A stretch of 64,000 nucleotides of DNA from Natronomonas halophila (GCF_013391085.1 NZ_CP058334.1:1116001-1180000); one strand, 5' to 3'; positions 8,207 through 16,026 are shown, numbered from the stretch's first letter. The notes: a model not told the origin generated them from the sequence alone. Translations and numbers: made by a program.

Positions 8207-9304
8207 TTAGCCGATCAGTTCGGACTCCGAGTCGGAGTCGGCACTCGTCGAGAGCCGCTGTTCGGCGACGGCGAAGGCGAGCGTGCTGGCGAGGCCGAGC
8301 AGCGTGCCGGCGGTCAGCGTCGCCGCGAGATACGAGAGGCCGACCGACTCGATATCGAGGAAGAAGGCACTCAGGCCGTGGAGGACGATGGCGATAGCAA
8401 CCACGTAGAAGGGGGCGTTGAGGTAGCGCCAGCGGAAGTTGCCGGCGAGGTACTCGTCGGTGATGCGGCCGAGCGCGGCGACGATGCCCGCGGCGGCGAC
8501 CCACTGGACGGCGCCGAAGACGAACGCGGCCGCCGCCGGAAGCAGGTCGGGGTTGCCCATCCCCTCAACGACTTCGAGGCCGCCGACGCCGCCGACGACG
8601 ACCAGCGCCGCCGCGACGACGTAGGTTATGAGTTGGGCCCGCCCCGAAAACAGCCCGACTCGGACGCGTTCGAGCGACCGGTCGATGGCGTCTTCGAGAC
8701 CGAGACCGCGGAAGAGGATATACAGCCCGATGAGCGCTGAAACCACACCCAGCGTCGATCCCGGCAGGCCGATGACGTCGGCCACGATAGCGACCGGGTA
8801 GATGAGCAGCAAAATTCCGAGCGGGATGAGGATAGTCCCGCGGGTCTCGGGGTCTGCAAGCACCTGCTTGAACGTGTAGTACATCGATTCGAGGTCCTGA
8901 GCCTGCCGGACGACCACCCGGCGAACGGCGTCGATGGGCACCCGCGAGCGGATGACCGGCAGGACGGATTCGTCCTGTGCGCCGTCGGTCACGACCAGCG
9001 CGCGGACGTCTTCACCGGTCGACAGCGAGGCAAGGACGGTGTCGACCTCCTCGCCGACCTTCCGGTTCGCGGAGACGTCGGCCTTCGCCGTGCCCGTGAC
9101 GACCGCAACCTCCACGCTCTCGTCGTCGATGGCGTCGTGGAGGTGGACGCCCTGAAAGCAGACGTTGACGTCGGAGTCCTCGGGGTCGGCGTTCGCGAGG
9201 GCGACGGCCGCCTCTTCGACGTTATCGCGGCCGACGACGGGGGTATCGAACTCCGTCTTCCGGCCGAGGTCGTCGTCGAGGTCGACACAGAGGATGAGCA
9301 GCAT
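8207..9304 (-). CDS. DUF373-family membrane protein
   Basis: The 365-residue protein has a soluble N-terminal half (~1-150) beginning MLLILCVDLDDDLGRKTEFDTPVVGR, with conserved GxxxxDAI and VTDGAQDESVLPVIRSRVPI stretches. About six hydrophobic helices follow (GTILIPLGILLLIYPVAIVADVIG, LGVVSALIGLYILFRGLGL and others). This layout matches archaeal DUF373 proteins, whose function is unknown. The Asp-rich N-terminal motif may bind a nucleotide or metal, but this is inferred. It is convergent with the beta-propeller gene, with only 6 bp between the stops. Confidence 0.8.
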   Translation of the reverse strand: MLLILCVDLDDDLGRKTEFDTPVVGRDNVEEAAVALANADPEDSDVNVCFQGVHLHDAIDDESVEVAVVTGTAKADVSANRKVGEEVDTVLASLSTGEDVRALVVTDGAQDESVLPVIRSRVPIDAVRRVVVRQAQDLESMYYTFKQVLADPETRGTILIPLGILLLIYPVAIVADVIGLPGSTLGVVSALIGLYILFRGLGLEDAIDRSLERVRVGLFSGRAQLITYVVAAALVVVGGVGGLEVVEGMGNPDLLPAAAAFVFGAVQWVAAAGIVAALGRITDEYLAGNFRWRYLNAPFYVVAIAIVLHGLSAFFLDIESVGLSYLAATLTAGTLLGLASTLAFAVAEQRLSTSADSDSESELIG

Positions 9305-9351
9305 CGCTCGTTGTCACTCCCTTTCACGCGGGCGCTTAAGTTCCTTCCGTC

Positions 9352-9500
9352 GAACTTTTTGCACGGCGAGCCTACGGCTCGCCGGCAAAAACTTCGATGA
9401 AAAAGACACTTCGACCCTCCCTCCGGTCGGGTCTCGGTCCCCCGCCTCGCTTCGCTCGGCGCGGTGAACCGCTCGCTCACTTCGTTCGCTCGCGGACGCT
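9352..9500 (+). repeat. mosaic palindromic intergenic element, type B copy 1
   Basis: The element begins GAACTTTTTGCACG. TTTTTGC (9356-9362) pairs with GCAAAAA (9385-9391) around a CGGCGAGCC/GGCTCGCCG stem. The type-B linker TTCGATGAAAAAGACAC follows, then a GACCC/GGGTC hairpin, a hairpin with loop TCGCTTCGCTC, and a last hairpin opened by GTGAACCGCTCG that ends CGCGGACGCT. It lies between the 5' end of the DUF373 gene and the 3' end of the lipoprotein gene. Confidence 0.8.
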
Positions 9501-9526
9501 TCACCACCCCCGTGAGATTTTCCGCG

Positions 9527-10183
9527 TTACTCGTACGTGACGCCGCCCATCAGCGTCCGGACCGTCTCCTCGTTCTGGCCGAAGGCCGTCGGATGGCCCG
9601 CAAGCGTCACGACGAAGTCCTCCCCCACCTCTGCGGGTTCGCTGACGTAGAGGTATATTTCGACGCCCTGCCCGATTTCGGCGAGTTGCGCGTCAGCGGT
9701 AAACCGCGTGACACTCGTCGTTTCACCGGCGACCTCAGCCTCCAGAGTAGCCTCCTCCTGAACGTTGTGGATGTTGTCGTATCGCTCCTGAATCATGTTG
9801 GCGATGGCCGTCGTGTCCATCTCCGCGAGCGGGTTGAAATCCTTGCCGAGGAGACTGATTTGCGGCGTCGACAGCGTCGCGAAGACGGCCGCCTGAACCC
9901 GCGTTCCGATGAGGCCGAGTTCGATGGCTCGGTCGTACTCCGAGATGACGCTTGTCACCTCGACGGTTCGGCTGATACCGAACCGGCTGAACTGTCGGGT
10001 CTGGGTGTCCTTGATCGTCCGGTGGTGCGAATAGTCCGTCTCGCTCTGCACGCTCGCCGACAGGCTCGCCTCTACCGCCCCGAAGGCGGCGCCGTCGGAG
10101 GTGAGGCGTCCGTTACAGCCAGCCAGCCCCACTGCACCGACCGTTCCCGTCGCGGCGAGGAATTCACGTCGCGTCTTTTTCAT
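9527..10183 (-). CDS. Tat-exported lipoprotein (DUF6517-like)
   Basis: The 218-residue protein begins with a twin-arginine signal, KKTRREFLAATGTVGAVGLAGC. LAGC is a lipobox, so the mature protein should be lipid-anchored at Cys22 on the outer face of the membrane. The mature part has alternating strand and helix segments without enzyme motifs (GISRTVEVTSVISEYDRAIEL, GQGVEIYLYVSEPAEVGEDFVVTLAGHP). It resembles the halobacterial DUF6517 family of unknown function. The upstream gap holds the promoter shared with the radical SAM gene. Confidence 0.75.
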   Translation of the reverse strand: MKKTRREFLAATGTVGAVGLAGCNGRLTSDGAAFGAVEASLSASVQSETDYSHHRTIKDTQTRQFSRFGISRTVEVTSVISEYDRAIELGLIGTRVQAAVFATLSTPQISLLGKDFNPLAEMDTTAIANMIQERYDNIHNVQEEATLEAEVAGETTSVTRFTADAQLAEIGQGVEIYLYVSEPAEVGEDFVVTLAGHPTAFGQNEETVRTLMGGVTYE

Positions 10184-10335
10184 TACGTGTGGGAAGGCGA
10201 TTCTCGCTCATTAGTCCGTCGGCCCGGAGATACCGCGATTCCTTTTAAACCCCTTACACCGTAGCCCGCAAATCCCGCCCGCAGAAATCCACAACGCACG
10301 ACTTTTCCCGCTGGGTGGATAAAGGGGAACAACGA

Positions 10336-11334
10336 ATGATTTCGAAGGGCTGTGAACAGTGCGCCGTGGGCGGCAAGATGGTACTCTTCGTCTACGGGTA
10401 CTGCGACCAGCGTGACTGTTTCTACTGCCCGCTGGGCGAGAACCGCAAGAACGTCACCCAGACGTACGCCAACGAGCGGCCCATCGAGAACGACGAGGAA
10501 ATCATCGAGGAAGCAAAGCGCATGGACGCGCTCGGCTCCTCGATTACCGGCGGCGAACCGCAGGAAGCCATGGAGAAGACCTGCCGATACATCGAACTCC
10601 TCAAAGACGAGTTCGGCGAGGACCACCACATCCACCTCTATACCGGCATCACGGGCGGCCGCGAGAACATGCGCCGCCTCGCCGAGGCCGGCCTCGACGA
10701 GATTCGCTTCCACCCGCCGCTGGAGTTGTGGGGCGACATGCACGGCACCGAATGGGAGGAGATTCTCTACATCGCTCGCGAAGAAGGTCTAACGCCGGCC
10801 TTCGAGATTCCGGGCATCCGCGCGGAACCGGAGTTCCTCGAATTCCTCGATGAGGGCGCCGCCGACTTCTGTAACATCAACGAGTTCGAGATGTCCGACG
10901 GGAACTACCGCCGGATGCAGGAGGAGGGCTTCGAACTGCAGGAAGACCACATGTCCGCCGTCGAGGGGTCGAAGGACGACGCAATCCTGGAGGACATGGC
11001 CTCCCACGAGAAGGTCTACTTCTGTACCTCGGTCTTCAAGGACGCCGCACAGCACCGCTCGCGACTCAAGCGGATGGCCCGAAATATCCAGCGGGAGTTC
11101 GACGAGATTACCGACGACGGCACCATCGTCTACGGGAAGACGTGGGTGACCGAACAGCGCCTCGACGAGTTGGGCGTCCCCGAGGAGTTCTACACCGTCA
11201 AATCCGACCACGTCGAGTTGGCGTGGTGGCTCCTCGAGGAGATGGTCGAGGACGGCGACGTCGAGGACGGCGAAATCGTCGAGCAGTATCCGACCTACGA
11301 CGGGACCGTCGTGGAACGGACGCCGTTAGCGTAG
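10336..11334 (+). CDS. radical SAM protein, COG2108-like
   Basis: The 332-residue protein carries a cysteine cluster CDQRDCFYC, spaced CX4CX2C rather than the classic CX3CX2C. TGGEPQEAMEKTCRYIELLKDEFG (the GGE motif that contacts SAM), ITGGRENMRRLAEAGLDEIRFHPP and FEIPGIRAEPEFLEFLDEGAADFCNINEFEMS follow. These match archaeal PflA-related COG2108 proteins of unknown substrate. An extra CxxC (CEQC) sits at the N-terminus. ATG at 10336 was preferred to a GTG at 10315. The last codons (DGTVVERTPLA) recur downstream at 11432-11467 as a second, synonymous copy. Confidence 0.8.
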   Translation: MISKGCEQCAVGGKMVLFVYGYCDQRDCFYCPLGENRKNVTQTYANERPIENDEEIIEEAKRMDALGSSITGGEPQEAMEKTCRYIELLKDEFGEDHHIHLYTGITGGRENMRRLAEAGLDEIRFHPPLELWGDMHGTEWEEILYIAREEGLTPAFEIPGIRAEPEFLEFLDEGAADFCNINEFEMSDGNYRRMQEEGFELQEDHMSAVEGSKDDAILEDMASHEKVYFCTSVFKDAAQHRSRLKRMARNIQREFDEITDDGTIVYGKTWVTEQRLDELGVPEEFYTVKSDHVELAWWLLEEMVEDGDVEDGEIVEQYPTYDGTVVERTPLA

Positions 11335-11340
11335 AGGGAA

Positions 11341-11430
11341 CATCCGGCCGATCGTAGCGAGGCCGGCCTTTTTCATCAACGTTTTTCAAGGAGTGGTCGC
11401 GCGTAGCGCGACCCGACGCCGAAAAAGGTT
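11341..11430 (-). repeat. truncated mosaic palindromic element (type B-like)
   Basis: On the plus strand it runs from CATCCGGCC through CTTTTTCATCAACGTTTTT, a GGTCGCGCG/CGCGACC hairpin and GAAAAAGGTT. Compared with the full type-B copy in the same orientation at 53941-54088, it keeps the outer CATCCG end, the CTTTTTCATC linker and the T5/A5 framed hairpin, but lacks the two central hairpins. It lies directly between two copies of the radical SAM gene tail. Confidence 0.6.
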
Positions 11431-11431
11431 G

Positions 11432-11467
11432 GATGGTACTGTGGTCGAGCGGACGCCGCTGGCGTAA
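11432..11467 (+). pseudogene. remnant second copy of the radical SAM gene 3' end
   Basis: Translated in frame, this 36-base stretch reads DGTVVERTPLA and a stop, identical to the last 11 residues of the gene ending at 11334. The two DNA copies differ at 9 of 36 positions and every difference is synonymous or stop-to-stop. It therefore looks like the tail of a diverged homologue rather than a recent duplication. It has no start codon or body. Confidence 0.7.
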
Positions 11468-11544
11468 TCGATTGATTTCCCCTGCTGGTTCTGCAAAACT
11501 GCCACGGCCAGTATCCCTTTTGTACCCCCAGCGGTAGGGCCGCT

Positions 11545-11811
11545 ATGGCAAACGGTGGGCCACCACTCTTGGGGCTGCTCGGCATCGGCGAGGACAATCG
11601 CGTGCCGGCACGCGTCGACCTCCACGACGACCTGAACCTCGTCGCCGTCGTCGACCGACTCGAACTCGGTGGCATACTCTTCCTCGGGCAACTGGTGATA
11701 TTGGGCCTGCTGACGAACCTGCCGACCACCGCACAGGTCGGTATCGCCGGACTGGTCGTAATCGCGCTGGACCTGTTCGACCGGAAACTGCTGACGAAGT
11801 ATCTCGATTAG
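11545..11811 (+). CDS. small membrane protein, hypothetical
   Basis: The 88-residue protein has a soluble N-terminal part (residues 1-45: GIGEDNRVPARVDLHDDLNLVAVVDRLEL) followed by two hydrophobic helices, GGILFLGQLVILGLL and AQVGIAGLVVIALDLF, and a short charged tail. It overlaps the 3' end of the convergent membrane-protein gene by 4 bp. The family is not recognised. Codon use matches its neighbours, so it is probably a real haloarchaeal gene. Confidence 0.6.
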   Translation: MANGGPPLLGLLGIGEDNRVPARVDLHDDLNLVAVVDRLELGGILFLGQLVILGLLTNLPTTAQVGIAGLVVIALDLFDRKLLTKYLD

Positions 11812-12461
11812 GCCATCTCGGCGCCGGCCGCGACGAACGCACCGATGACGACCAGTACGCCGCCGATAGCCAGCCCCTCAGTCGACCGGCCGGCCGCCGC
11901 CAACGCGCCGAAGGCGAGGAGGCCGCCGCCGAGACAGCCCACCAGCGCAATCGTTCGGGTCCGCCGGTCGATGGGGCCGCCGCGCTGGCGTCGGTAATCG
12001 ACCGCCGCGGCACCGAGGATGGCGGCCGCCGCCGACCCGGCGAGCAGGTCGGAGACGGTGGCGTAGGCCAGCAGGCCGACCGTTCCGAGCAGGCCGGCGG
12101 CGAGAGACCCGTCGGGCGAGAGCGGATTGACCGACTCGCCGAACCGGGCGTGATACAGCGCTGGCGGAACGCCGACGACCAGCGCCACGAGCGACCCGAA
12201 AAGGGCCCGCTGGATGACGATTCCGTAGAGGAAGACGGGCGCGCTCGCGAGGAAGCCCGCGGCGAGAACGTAGTCCGGAACGAAGACGTCCTCGGGCGAC
12301 TCCGAGCGGACGATGCCGAACGCCACGAACGGATAGAGGATGAGGGCGCTGACCAGCAGGGTGCCGAGGTGGTTCGGTGAGAACAGGAGGCCGAACAGTC
12401 CGAAGGCGAAGGCGAGTACCAGACCGACGAGCGGGGCGGCCTCGGGGACGCGGCGACTCAT
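11808..12461 (-). CDS. polytopic membrane protein, hypothetical
   Basis: The 217-residue protein consists of about seven hydrophobic segments separated by short loops (GLVLAFAFGLFGLLF, LGTLLVSALILYPFVAFGIV, YVLAAGFLASAPVFLYGIVI, LAAGLLGTVGLLAYATVSDLLAGSAAAAILGAAAV, TIALVGCLGGGLLAFGALAAAG, LAIGGVLVVIGAFVAAGA). No transporter signature is seen. It is divergent from the TRAM-domain gene. Confidence 0.65.
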   Translation of the reverse strand: MSRRVPEAAPLVGLVLAFAFGLFGLLFSPNHLGTLLVSALILYPFVAFGIVRSESPEDVFVPDYVLAAGFLASAPVFLYGIVIQRALFGSLVALVVGVPPALYHARFGESVNPLSPDGSLAAGLLGTVGLLAYATVSDLLAGSAAAAILGAAAVDYRRQRGGPIDRRTRTIALVGCLGGGLLAFGALAAAGRSTEGLAIGGVLVVIGAFVAAGAEMA

Positions 12462-12528
12462 CTATCCGTGATTGGGCGTCGACCGGCAAAGCGCTGGCGT
12501 TGGCGGCGGACGCGTTCGACCCGCAAGC

Positions 12529-12537
12529 GTTTAATCG
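12529..12537 (+). promoter_or_regulatory. TATA box of the TRAM-domain gene (leaderless)
   Basis: GTTTAATCG is centred about 26 bp before the ATG at 12559. Archaeal transcription starts ~25 bp downstream of the TATA box, so the mRNA should begin at or next to the start codon. Confidence 0.6.
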
Positions 12538-12558
12538 ACTGCGGGGCAAAGCATCGCT

Positions 12559-13065
12559 ATGGCGGACTGCCCACTCGCGGACGACTGCCCGAGTTTTTCC
12601 GAACGCGTCGAAGGAATGGGATGTCAACACTACGGGGACCGCGGTGGTGCCGAGTGGTGTTCGCACTACAACCAGCCCATCCGCGACCTCAAACAGCAGC
12701 CGGTCAAGATGGGCGAGAAGGTCGTCGTCGACGTCGAGGACATCCACGAGTCCGGCGCCGGCGTCGGCAAAACCGAGGACGGCTTCATCGTGATGGTCGA
12801 CGGCCTGCTGCCGCCGGCCCGCGCCGAGGTCAAGATTACCGAGGTCCGGTCGAGTCACGCCCGCGCCGACGTCGTCGAGCGGCTTCCCGAGGAAGACGAG
12901 GAGGACGAAGCCGAAGCGGAAGCCGACGAGGGCGAGGAGGCCGGCGAGGCCGAGGATGACGAAGCCGAAGGCGAGGACGCCGACGAGAGCGAGGGGAAAA
13001 GCGACCGCGAGAAGGCACTCAGCCGCGAGCGACTGGGCAGTCGCGAGAACTTCTGGGGCAACTAG
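12559..13065 (+). CDS. TRAM-domain protein with Cys-rich N-terminus and acidic tail
   Basis: The 168-residue protein has three parts. Residues 1-40 hold five cysteines and a histidine (MADCPLADDCPSF...GMGCQHYGDRGGAEWCSHY). Residues 48-105 form a TRAM domain (GEKVVVDVEDIHESGAGVGKTEDGFIVMVDGLLPPARAEVKITEVRSSHARADVVERL), an RNA-binding barrel found in tRNA-modifying enzymes and in free archaeal TRAM proteins. Residues 106-150 are a nearly pure Glu/Asp/Ala stretch. Cold-shock-like RNA chaperone activity is known for some archaeal TRAM proteins. The metal-binding N-terminus is an added feature here. Confidence 0.8.
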   Translation: MADCPLADDCPSFSERVEGMGCQHYGDRGGAEWCSHYNQPIRDLKQQPVKMGEKVVVDVEDIHESGAGVGKTEDGFIVMVDGLLPPARAEVKITEVRSSHARADVVERLPEEDEEDEAEAEADEGEEAGEAEDDEAEGEDADESEGKSDREKALSRERLGSRENFWGN

Positions 13066-13134
13066 GCTAACCGTGCCAGTCCGACCTGCCGCATCGACGT
13101 TTCGACCGCACGATTCGACCGTTCTACACAACCC

Positions 13135-13590
13135 ATGAGCCTGCCGAACGTCGACGACCTGTTGGACCGCGCCGGCTTCGACGCCGATGAAAGCGTTTTG
13201 ACCCGCCGGCAGGCGGAGGTGCTCGCGCTCCGCGAGCAGGGCATCCAGCAGTCGGCCATCGCCGAGGAGTTGGGCACCTCCCGAGCCAACGTCTCCAGCA
13301 TCGAGGCCAGCGCCCGCGAGAACATCGCCAAGGCCCGCGAGACGGTGGCCTTCGCCGAGGCGCTGTCGGCGCCGGTCAAACTGACCGTCGAGGCCGGCAC
13401 CGACCTCTACGACGTGCCGAACCGGGTGTATTCGGCCTGCGACGACGCGGGCGTGAAGGTAAATCGGACCGCCCCCGAGTTGATGAAACTGGTCGGGGAC
13501 GCCGCCGGCGACGCCGTCCACGGCCGCGAGGTCCGACGGGACATCACGGTCACCGTCACCACTGACGGGACCGTACAGGTCCGCGAGTAG
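13135..13590 (+). CDS. Tfx-family DNA-binding protein
   Basis: The 151-residue protein starts with a helix-turn-helix of the LuxR/sigma-4 kind (ESVLTRRQAEVLALREQGIQQSAIAEELGTSRANVSSIEASARENIAKARETV). A Tfx-type C-terminal domain follows (PVKLTVEAGTDLYDVPNRVYSACDDAGVKVNRTAPELMKLVGDAAG). Tfx was described in methanogens as binding downstream of the fmd promoter; the haloarchaeal targets are unknown. No operon partner is evident. Confidence 0.8.
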   Translation: MSLPNVDDLLDRAGFDADESVLTRRQAEVLALREQGIQQSAIAEELGTSRANVSSIEASARENIAKARETVAFAEALSAPVKLTVEAGTDLYDVPNRVYSACDDAGVKVNRTAPELMKLVGDAAGDAVHGREVRRDITVTVTTDGTVQVRE

Positions 13591-13623
13591 CCGACGACGG
13601 CCCGGCGCTGCCGCGAAGACCCC

Positions 13624-13631
13624 TTTTATAC
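13624..13631 (+). promoter_or_regulatory. TATA box of the SDR gene (leaderless)
   Basis: TTTTATAC is centred 26 bp before the ATG at 13654, which predicts a leaderless transcript. Confidence 0.6.
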
Positions 13632-13653
13632 TTCCGGCGGGCGATTTCCCGAT

Positions 13654-14442
13654 ATGGACCTCGGAATCGACGGTAACGCAGCGCTCGTAACGGCTGGAAC
13701 CGCAGGACTGGGCCTCGCAAGTGCGGAGGCGCTGGCCCGGGCGAACTGCGACGTCGCGGTCTGTGGCCGGGATACGGACCGCCTTGCACAGGCAGAGGCT
13801 CAACTGGAATCGCTCGGTGACGGCGACGTACTGGCCGTCGAGGCCGATATCACCGACGAGGCCGAACTGGAGGGTTTCGTCGGCAAGACCATCGAGACGT
13901 TCGGCCGTCTGGACCACGTCGTCACCAGCGCGGGCGGCCCGCCCTCGGGCCCCTTTGCGGAGACGACCGACGAGGAGTGGTACGACGCCTACGACCTGCT
14001 GGTGATGAGCGTCGTCCGGACCGTCCGGGCCGCACAGCCGACCCTCTCGGAGGACGGCGGCGGCACCGTCGTCAACATCACCTCCCGGTCGGTCAAGGAG
14101 GTCATCGACGACCTCGTGCTCTCGAACTCCGTCCGGCGGGCCGTCATCGGCCTGATGAAGACCCTCTCTCATGAGTTCGCCCCCGACGTGCGCGTCAACG
14201 CGGTCATGCCGGGTGCCCACGAGACGAGCCGCATCGAGGAACTGGTCGAACAGGGCGTCGAGCGCGGCGATTACGCCGACTACGAGTCGGGGCTGGACGA
14301 TTGGTCGGAAGGCATCCCGCTGGAACGCGTCGGCGACCCCGAGGAACTCGGCGAGACCGTCGCGTGGCTCTCCAGCGACCGCGCTTCGTACATCAACGGC
14401 GCGTCCGTGCCGGTCGACGGCGGGTCGACCCGAAGCGTCTGA
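13654..14442 (+). CDS. SDR-family oxidoreductase with atypical active site
   Basis: The 262-residue Rossmann-fold protein has a cofactor loop TAGTAGLGLASAEALA, CGRDTDRL for NADP-type binding, SAGGPPSG and a C-terminal WLSSDRASYINGASVPVDGG as in 3-oxoacyl-ACP-reductase-like SDRs. The canonical catalytic YxxxK is missing: the expected region reads NITSRSVKEVIDDLVLSNSVRRAVIGLMKTL. Some characterised SDR subgroups share this SN-x-x-R form, so it may be a real variant rather than a dead enzyme. The substrate is unknown. Confidence 0.8.
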   Translation: MDLGIDGNAALVTAGTAGLGLASAEALARANCDVAVCGRDTDRLAQAEAQLESLGDGDVLAVEADITDEAELEGFVGKTIETFGRLDHVVTSAGGPPSGPFAETTDEEWYDAYDLLVMSVVRTVRAAQPTLSEDGGGTVVNITSRSVKEVIDDLVLSNSVRRAVIGLMKTLSHEFAPDVRVNAVMPGAHETSRIEELVEQGVERGDYADYESGLDDWSEGIPLERVGDPEELGETVAWLSSDRASYINGASVPVDGGSTRSV

Positions 14443-14490
14443 GCGGATACCCGATTCGACGGGACGGCCCCGACCGAGAGGTCCGCCCGT

Positions 14491-14500
14491 AGTTTAAATA
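14491..14500 (+). promoter_or_regulatory. TATA box of the DICT-domain gene
   Basis: AGTTTAAATA lies about 30 bp before the ATG at 14527, giving a very short or absent leader. Confidence 0.5.
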
Positions 14501-14526
14501 TCGTCGTCCCCGTACTTCGATACCGG

Positions 14527-15297
14527 ATGGACCAGAACCGACCCGATTCGCTTCGGGGCTTTCTCACCGAGGACGACGTTCCCGAACGAACGCTCGTCGT
14601 CCTCAACCGGCAGGAACCGGAGCCGATACAGCGACTCTTCGAGGAGTCGTTCGGGGCGCTCGCTATCGATATCGAGGAACGGGACCTGCCCGACGAGGCG
14701 GACAACGTCGTCGCGCTCCTCGAAGACGGCACTGTCGTCGCCACCTCGCCGCTGAAGGAGTTGCAGAACGCGGTGCTGCTCGTCAACGCCGACCTCTACA
14801 AGACGGGAACGAGCGGCGTCGACAAGTACGAGGCCCCCGACGTGTTGACCGCGCTCGACGAGATGGTCTTCTCGCTGCGGGGCTTCCCGAAATCGAACAA
14901 GGAGAAACTTCTGCTCATCGTGATGTCCCGATTCATCGAGAACCGGGCGCTCACGGCCGACAAGGGCCGACTCGACGTCGCGTTTCAGGAACTCTCGCGG
15001 ATTCGAGACGAGCGAGGGACCGAGATTGTTTATAAACGGTTGGCCGAAAACAACGTCGAGACACACATCTACGGCCTGCCGGATATCGAATACGACCGGG
15101 AGGGCCTCCACATCCACACCGGCACCGACGAGGAGTACCAGCGGTCGTGGTTCGTCGTCTACACGCCCGAGGACCCCAATCTCGACCCGGCGGCCCTTCT
15201 GGCTATCGAGACGGGGCCGAACATCTGGGATGCGATATGGACCTACGACGGCGAGCGAGTCGAGGCCATCCAGCAGTACGTCATCGAGAACTTCTGA
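14527..15297 (+). CDS. DICT sensory-domain protein
   Basis: The 256-residue soluble protein matches the DICT domain, a putative light- or redox-related sensory module often joined to histidine kinases and GGDEF proteins in bacteria. It includes LRGFLTEDDVPERTLVVLNRQEPEPIQRLFEES, VVATSPLKELQNAVLLVNADLYKTG, FSLRGFPKSNKEKLLLIVMSRFIENRAL and TEIVYKRLAENNVETHIYGLPD. Here it stands alone without an output domain, as is common in haloarchaea. It abuts the convergent Usp gene with no gap. Confidence 0.8.
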   Translation: MDQNRPDSLRGFLTEDDVPERTLVVLNRQEPEPIQRLFEESFGALAIDIEERDLPDEADNVVALLEDGTVVATSPLKELQNAVLLVNADLYKTGTSGVDKYEAPDVLTALDEMVFSLRGFPKSNKEKLLLIVMSRFIENRALTADKGRLDVAFQELSRIRDERGTEIVYKRLAENNVETHIYGLPDIEYDREGLHIHTGTDEEYQRSWFVVYTPEDPNLDPAALLAIETGPNIWDAIWTYDGERVEAIQQYVIENF

Positions 15298-15726
15298 TTA
15301 CGACGAGCGAACGATGAAGACGTCGTATTCGAGGCTGCTGGCGACCGTTCCGCCGACACTGGTGACTGGTTTGACGATGCGGCCCGCGTTGTCGCTACCG
15401 AGGAAGACGATTTCGGCGTCCACCTCTCGGGCCGCCCGGCGGATTTTGGAACCGATCTGTCCTTTACCCGCATAACGGTCGATATTGTCGAAGCGAACGT
15501 CGGCGTTCGGGGCGATTTCCAGGACGGCCTCTCGAAGCCGTTCGGCGGCGGCCTCCGGGTCGTATTCGTCGCCCTCGACCAGCCCGTACGTCTCGGCGAG
15601 CGACCGGTCGGTCGGGAGAACGCACACGACGACGAGTCGCTGGTCGTTCTGCTCGGCGAACAATACCGCCCGGTCCAGCGCGGCACGTGACAGGTCGGTC
15701 CCGTCGAACGCGGCGAGGTAGGTCAT
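15298..15726 (-). CDS. universal stress protein (single UspA domain)
   Basis: This 142-residue UspA-fold protein starts MTYLAAFDGTDLSRAALDRAVLFAEQNDQRLVVVCVLP and includes VDAEIVFLGSDNAGRIVKPVTSVGGTVASSLEYDVFIVRS. The G-x2-G-x9-G(S/T) ATP-binding motif is degenerate (GSDNAGRIVKPVTSVGGT), so nucleotide binding is uncertain. A tandem-domain paralogue is present at 32850-33713. Confidence 0.85.
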   Translation of the reverse strand: MTYLAAFDGTDLSRAALDRAVLFAEQNDQRLVVVCVLPTDRSLAETYGLVEGDEYDPEAAAERLREAVLEIAPNADVRFDNIDRYAGKGQIGSKIRRAAREVDAEIVFLGSDNAGRIVKPVTSVGGTVASSLEYDVFIVRSS

Positions 15727-15762
15727 ATCGGGCCTATCGACGGGAGGATTAATATTACCCGG

Positions 15763-16026
15763 TTACAGCGAGAAATCGTCCGTTCCGTCGCGGGCGACCA
15801 GCCAGTAGACCGGCAGCGCGACGGCCAGTCCGAAGGCCACGAGTGCGGCGAAACTGCCGAGGGTCCGAGAGCCCGTTACCGCCGTCGTCGCGACGAGGAC
15901 GCCGACGAGGACCAGCACGCTGAGGCCGATACCGACACAGACAGCGAGCGTATAGAGGAGCACGCGGAGGATACGCCGAGCGACCGCCAGCGTTCGGTCG
16001 ACGGGAAACGGGTCGCTTCGGGCCAT
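15763..16026 (-). CDS. small two-helix membrane protein, hypothetical
   Basis: From the ATG at 16026 the product is 87 residues (MARSDPFPVDRTLAVARRILR). It has two hydrophobic helices, VLLYTLAVCVGIGLSVLVLVGVLVATTAV and SFAALVAFGLAVALPVYWLVA, and a short acidic tail DGTDDFSL. An upstream in-frame ATG at 16050 would add eight residues. The family is not recognised. Confidence 0.55.
   Translation of the reverse strand: MARSDPFPVDRTLAVARRILRVLLYTLAVCVGIGLSVLVLVGVLVATTAVTGSRTLGSFAALVAFGLAVALPVYWLVARDGTDDFSL

Noticed and set aside
11878-14220. 780-codon open frame on the minus strand
   Set aside because: It runs antisense through the TRAM, Tfx and SDR genes and exists only because GC-rich coding DNA lacks stops in the shadow frame.
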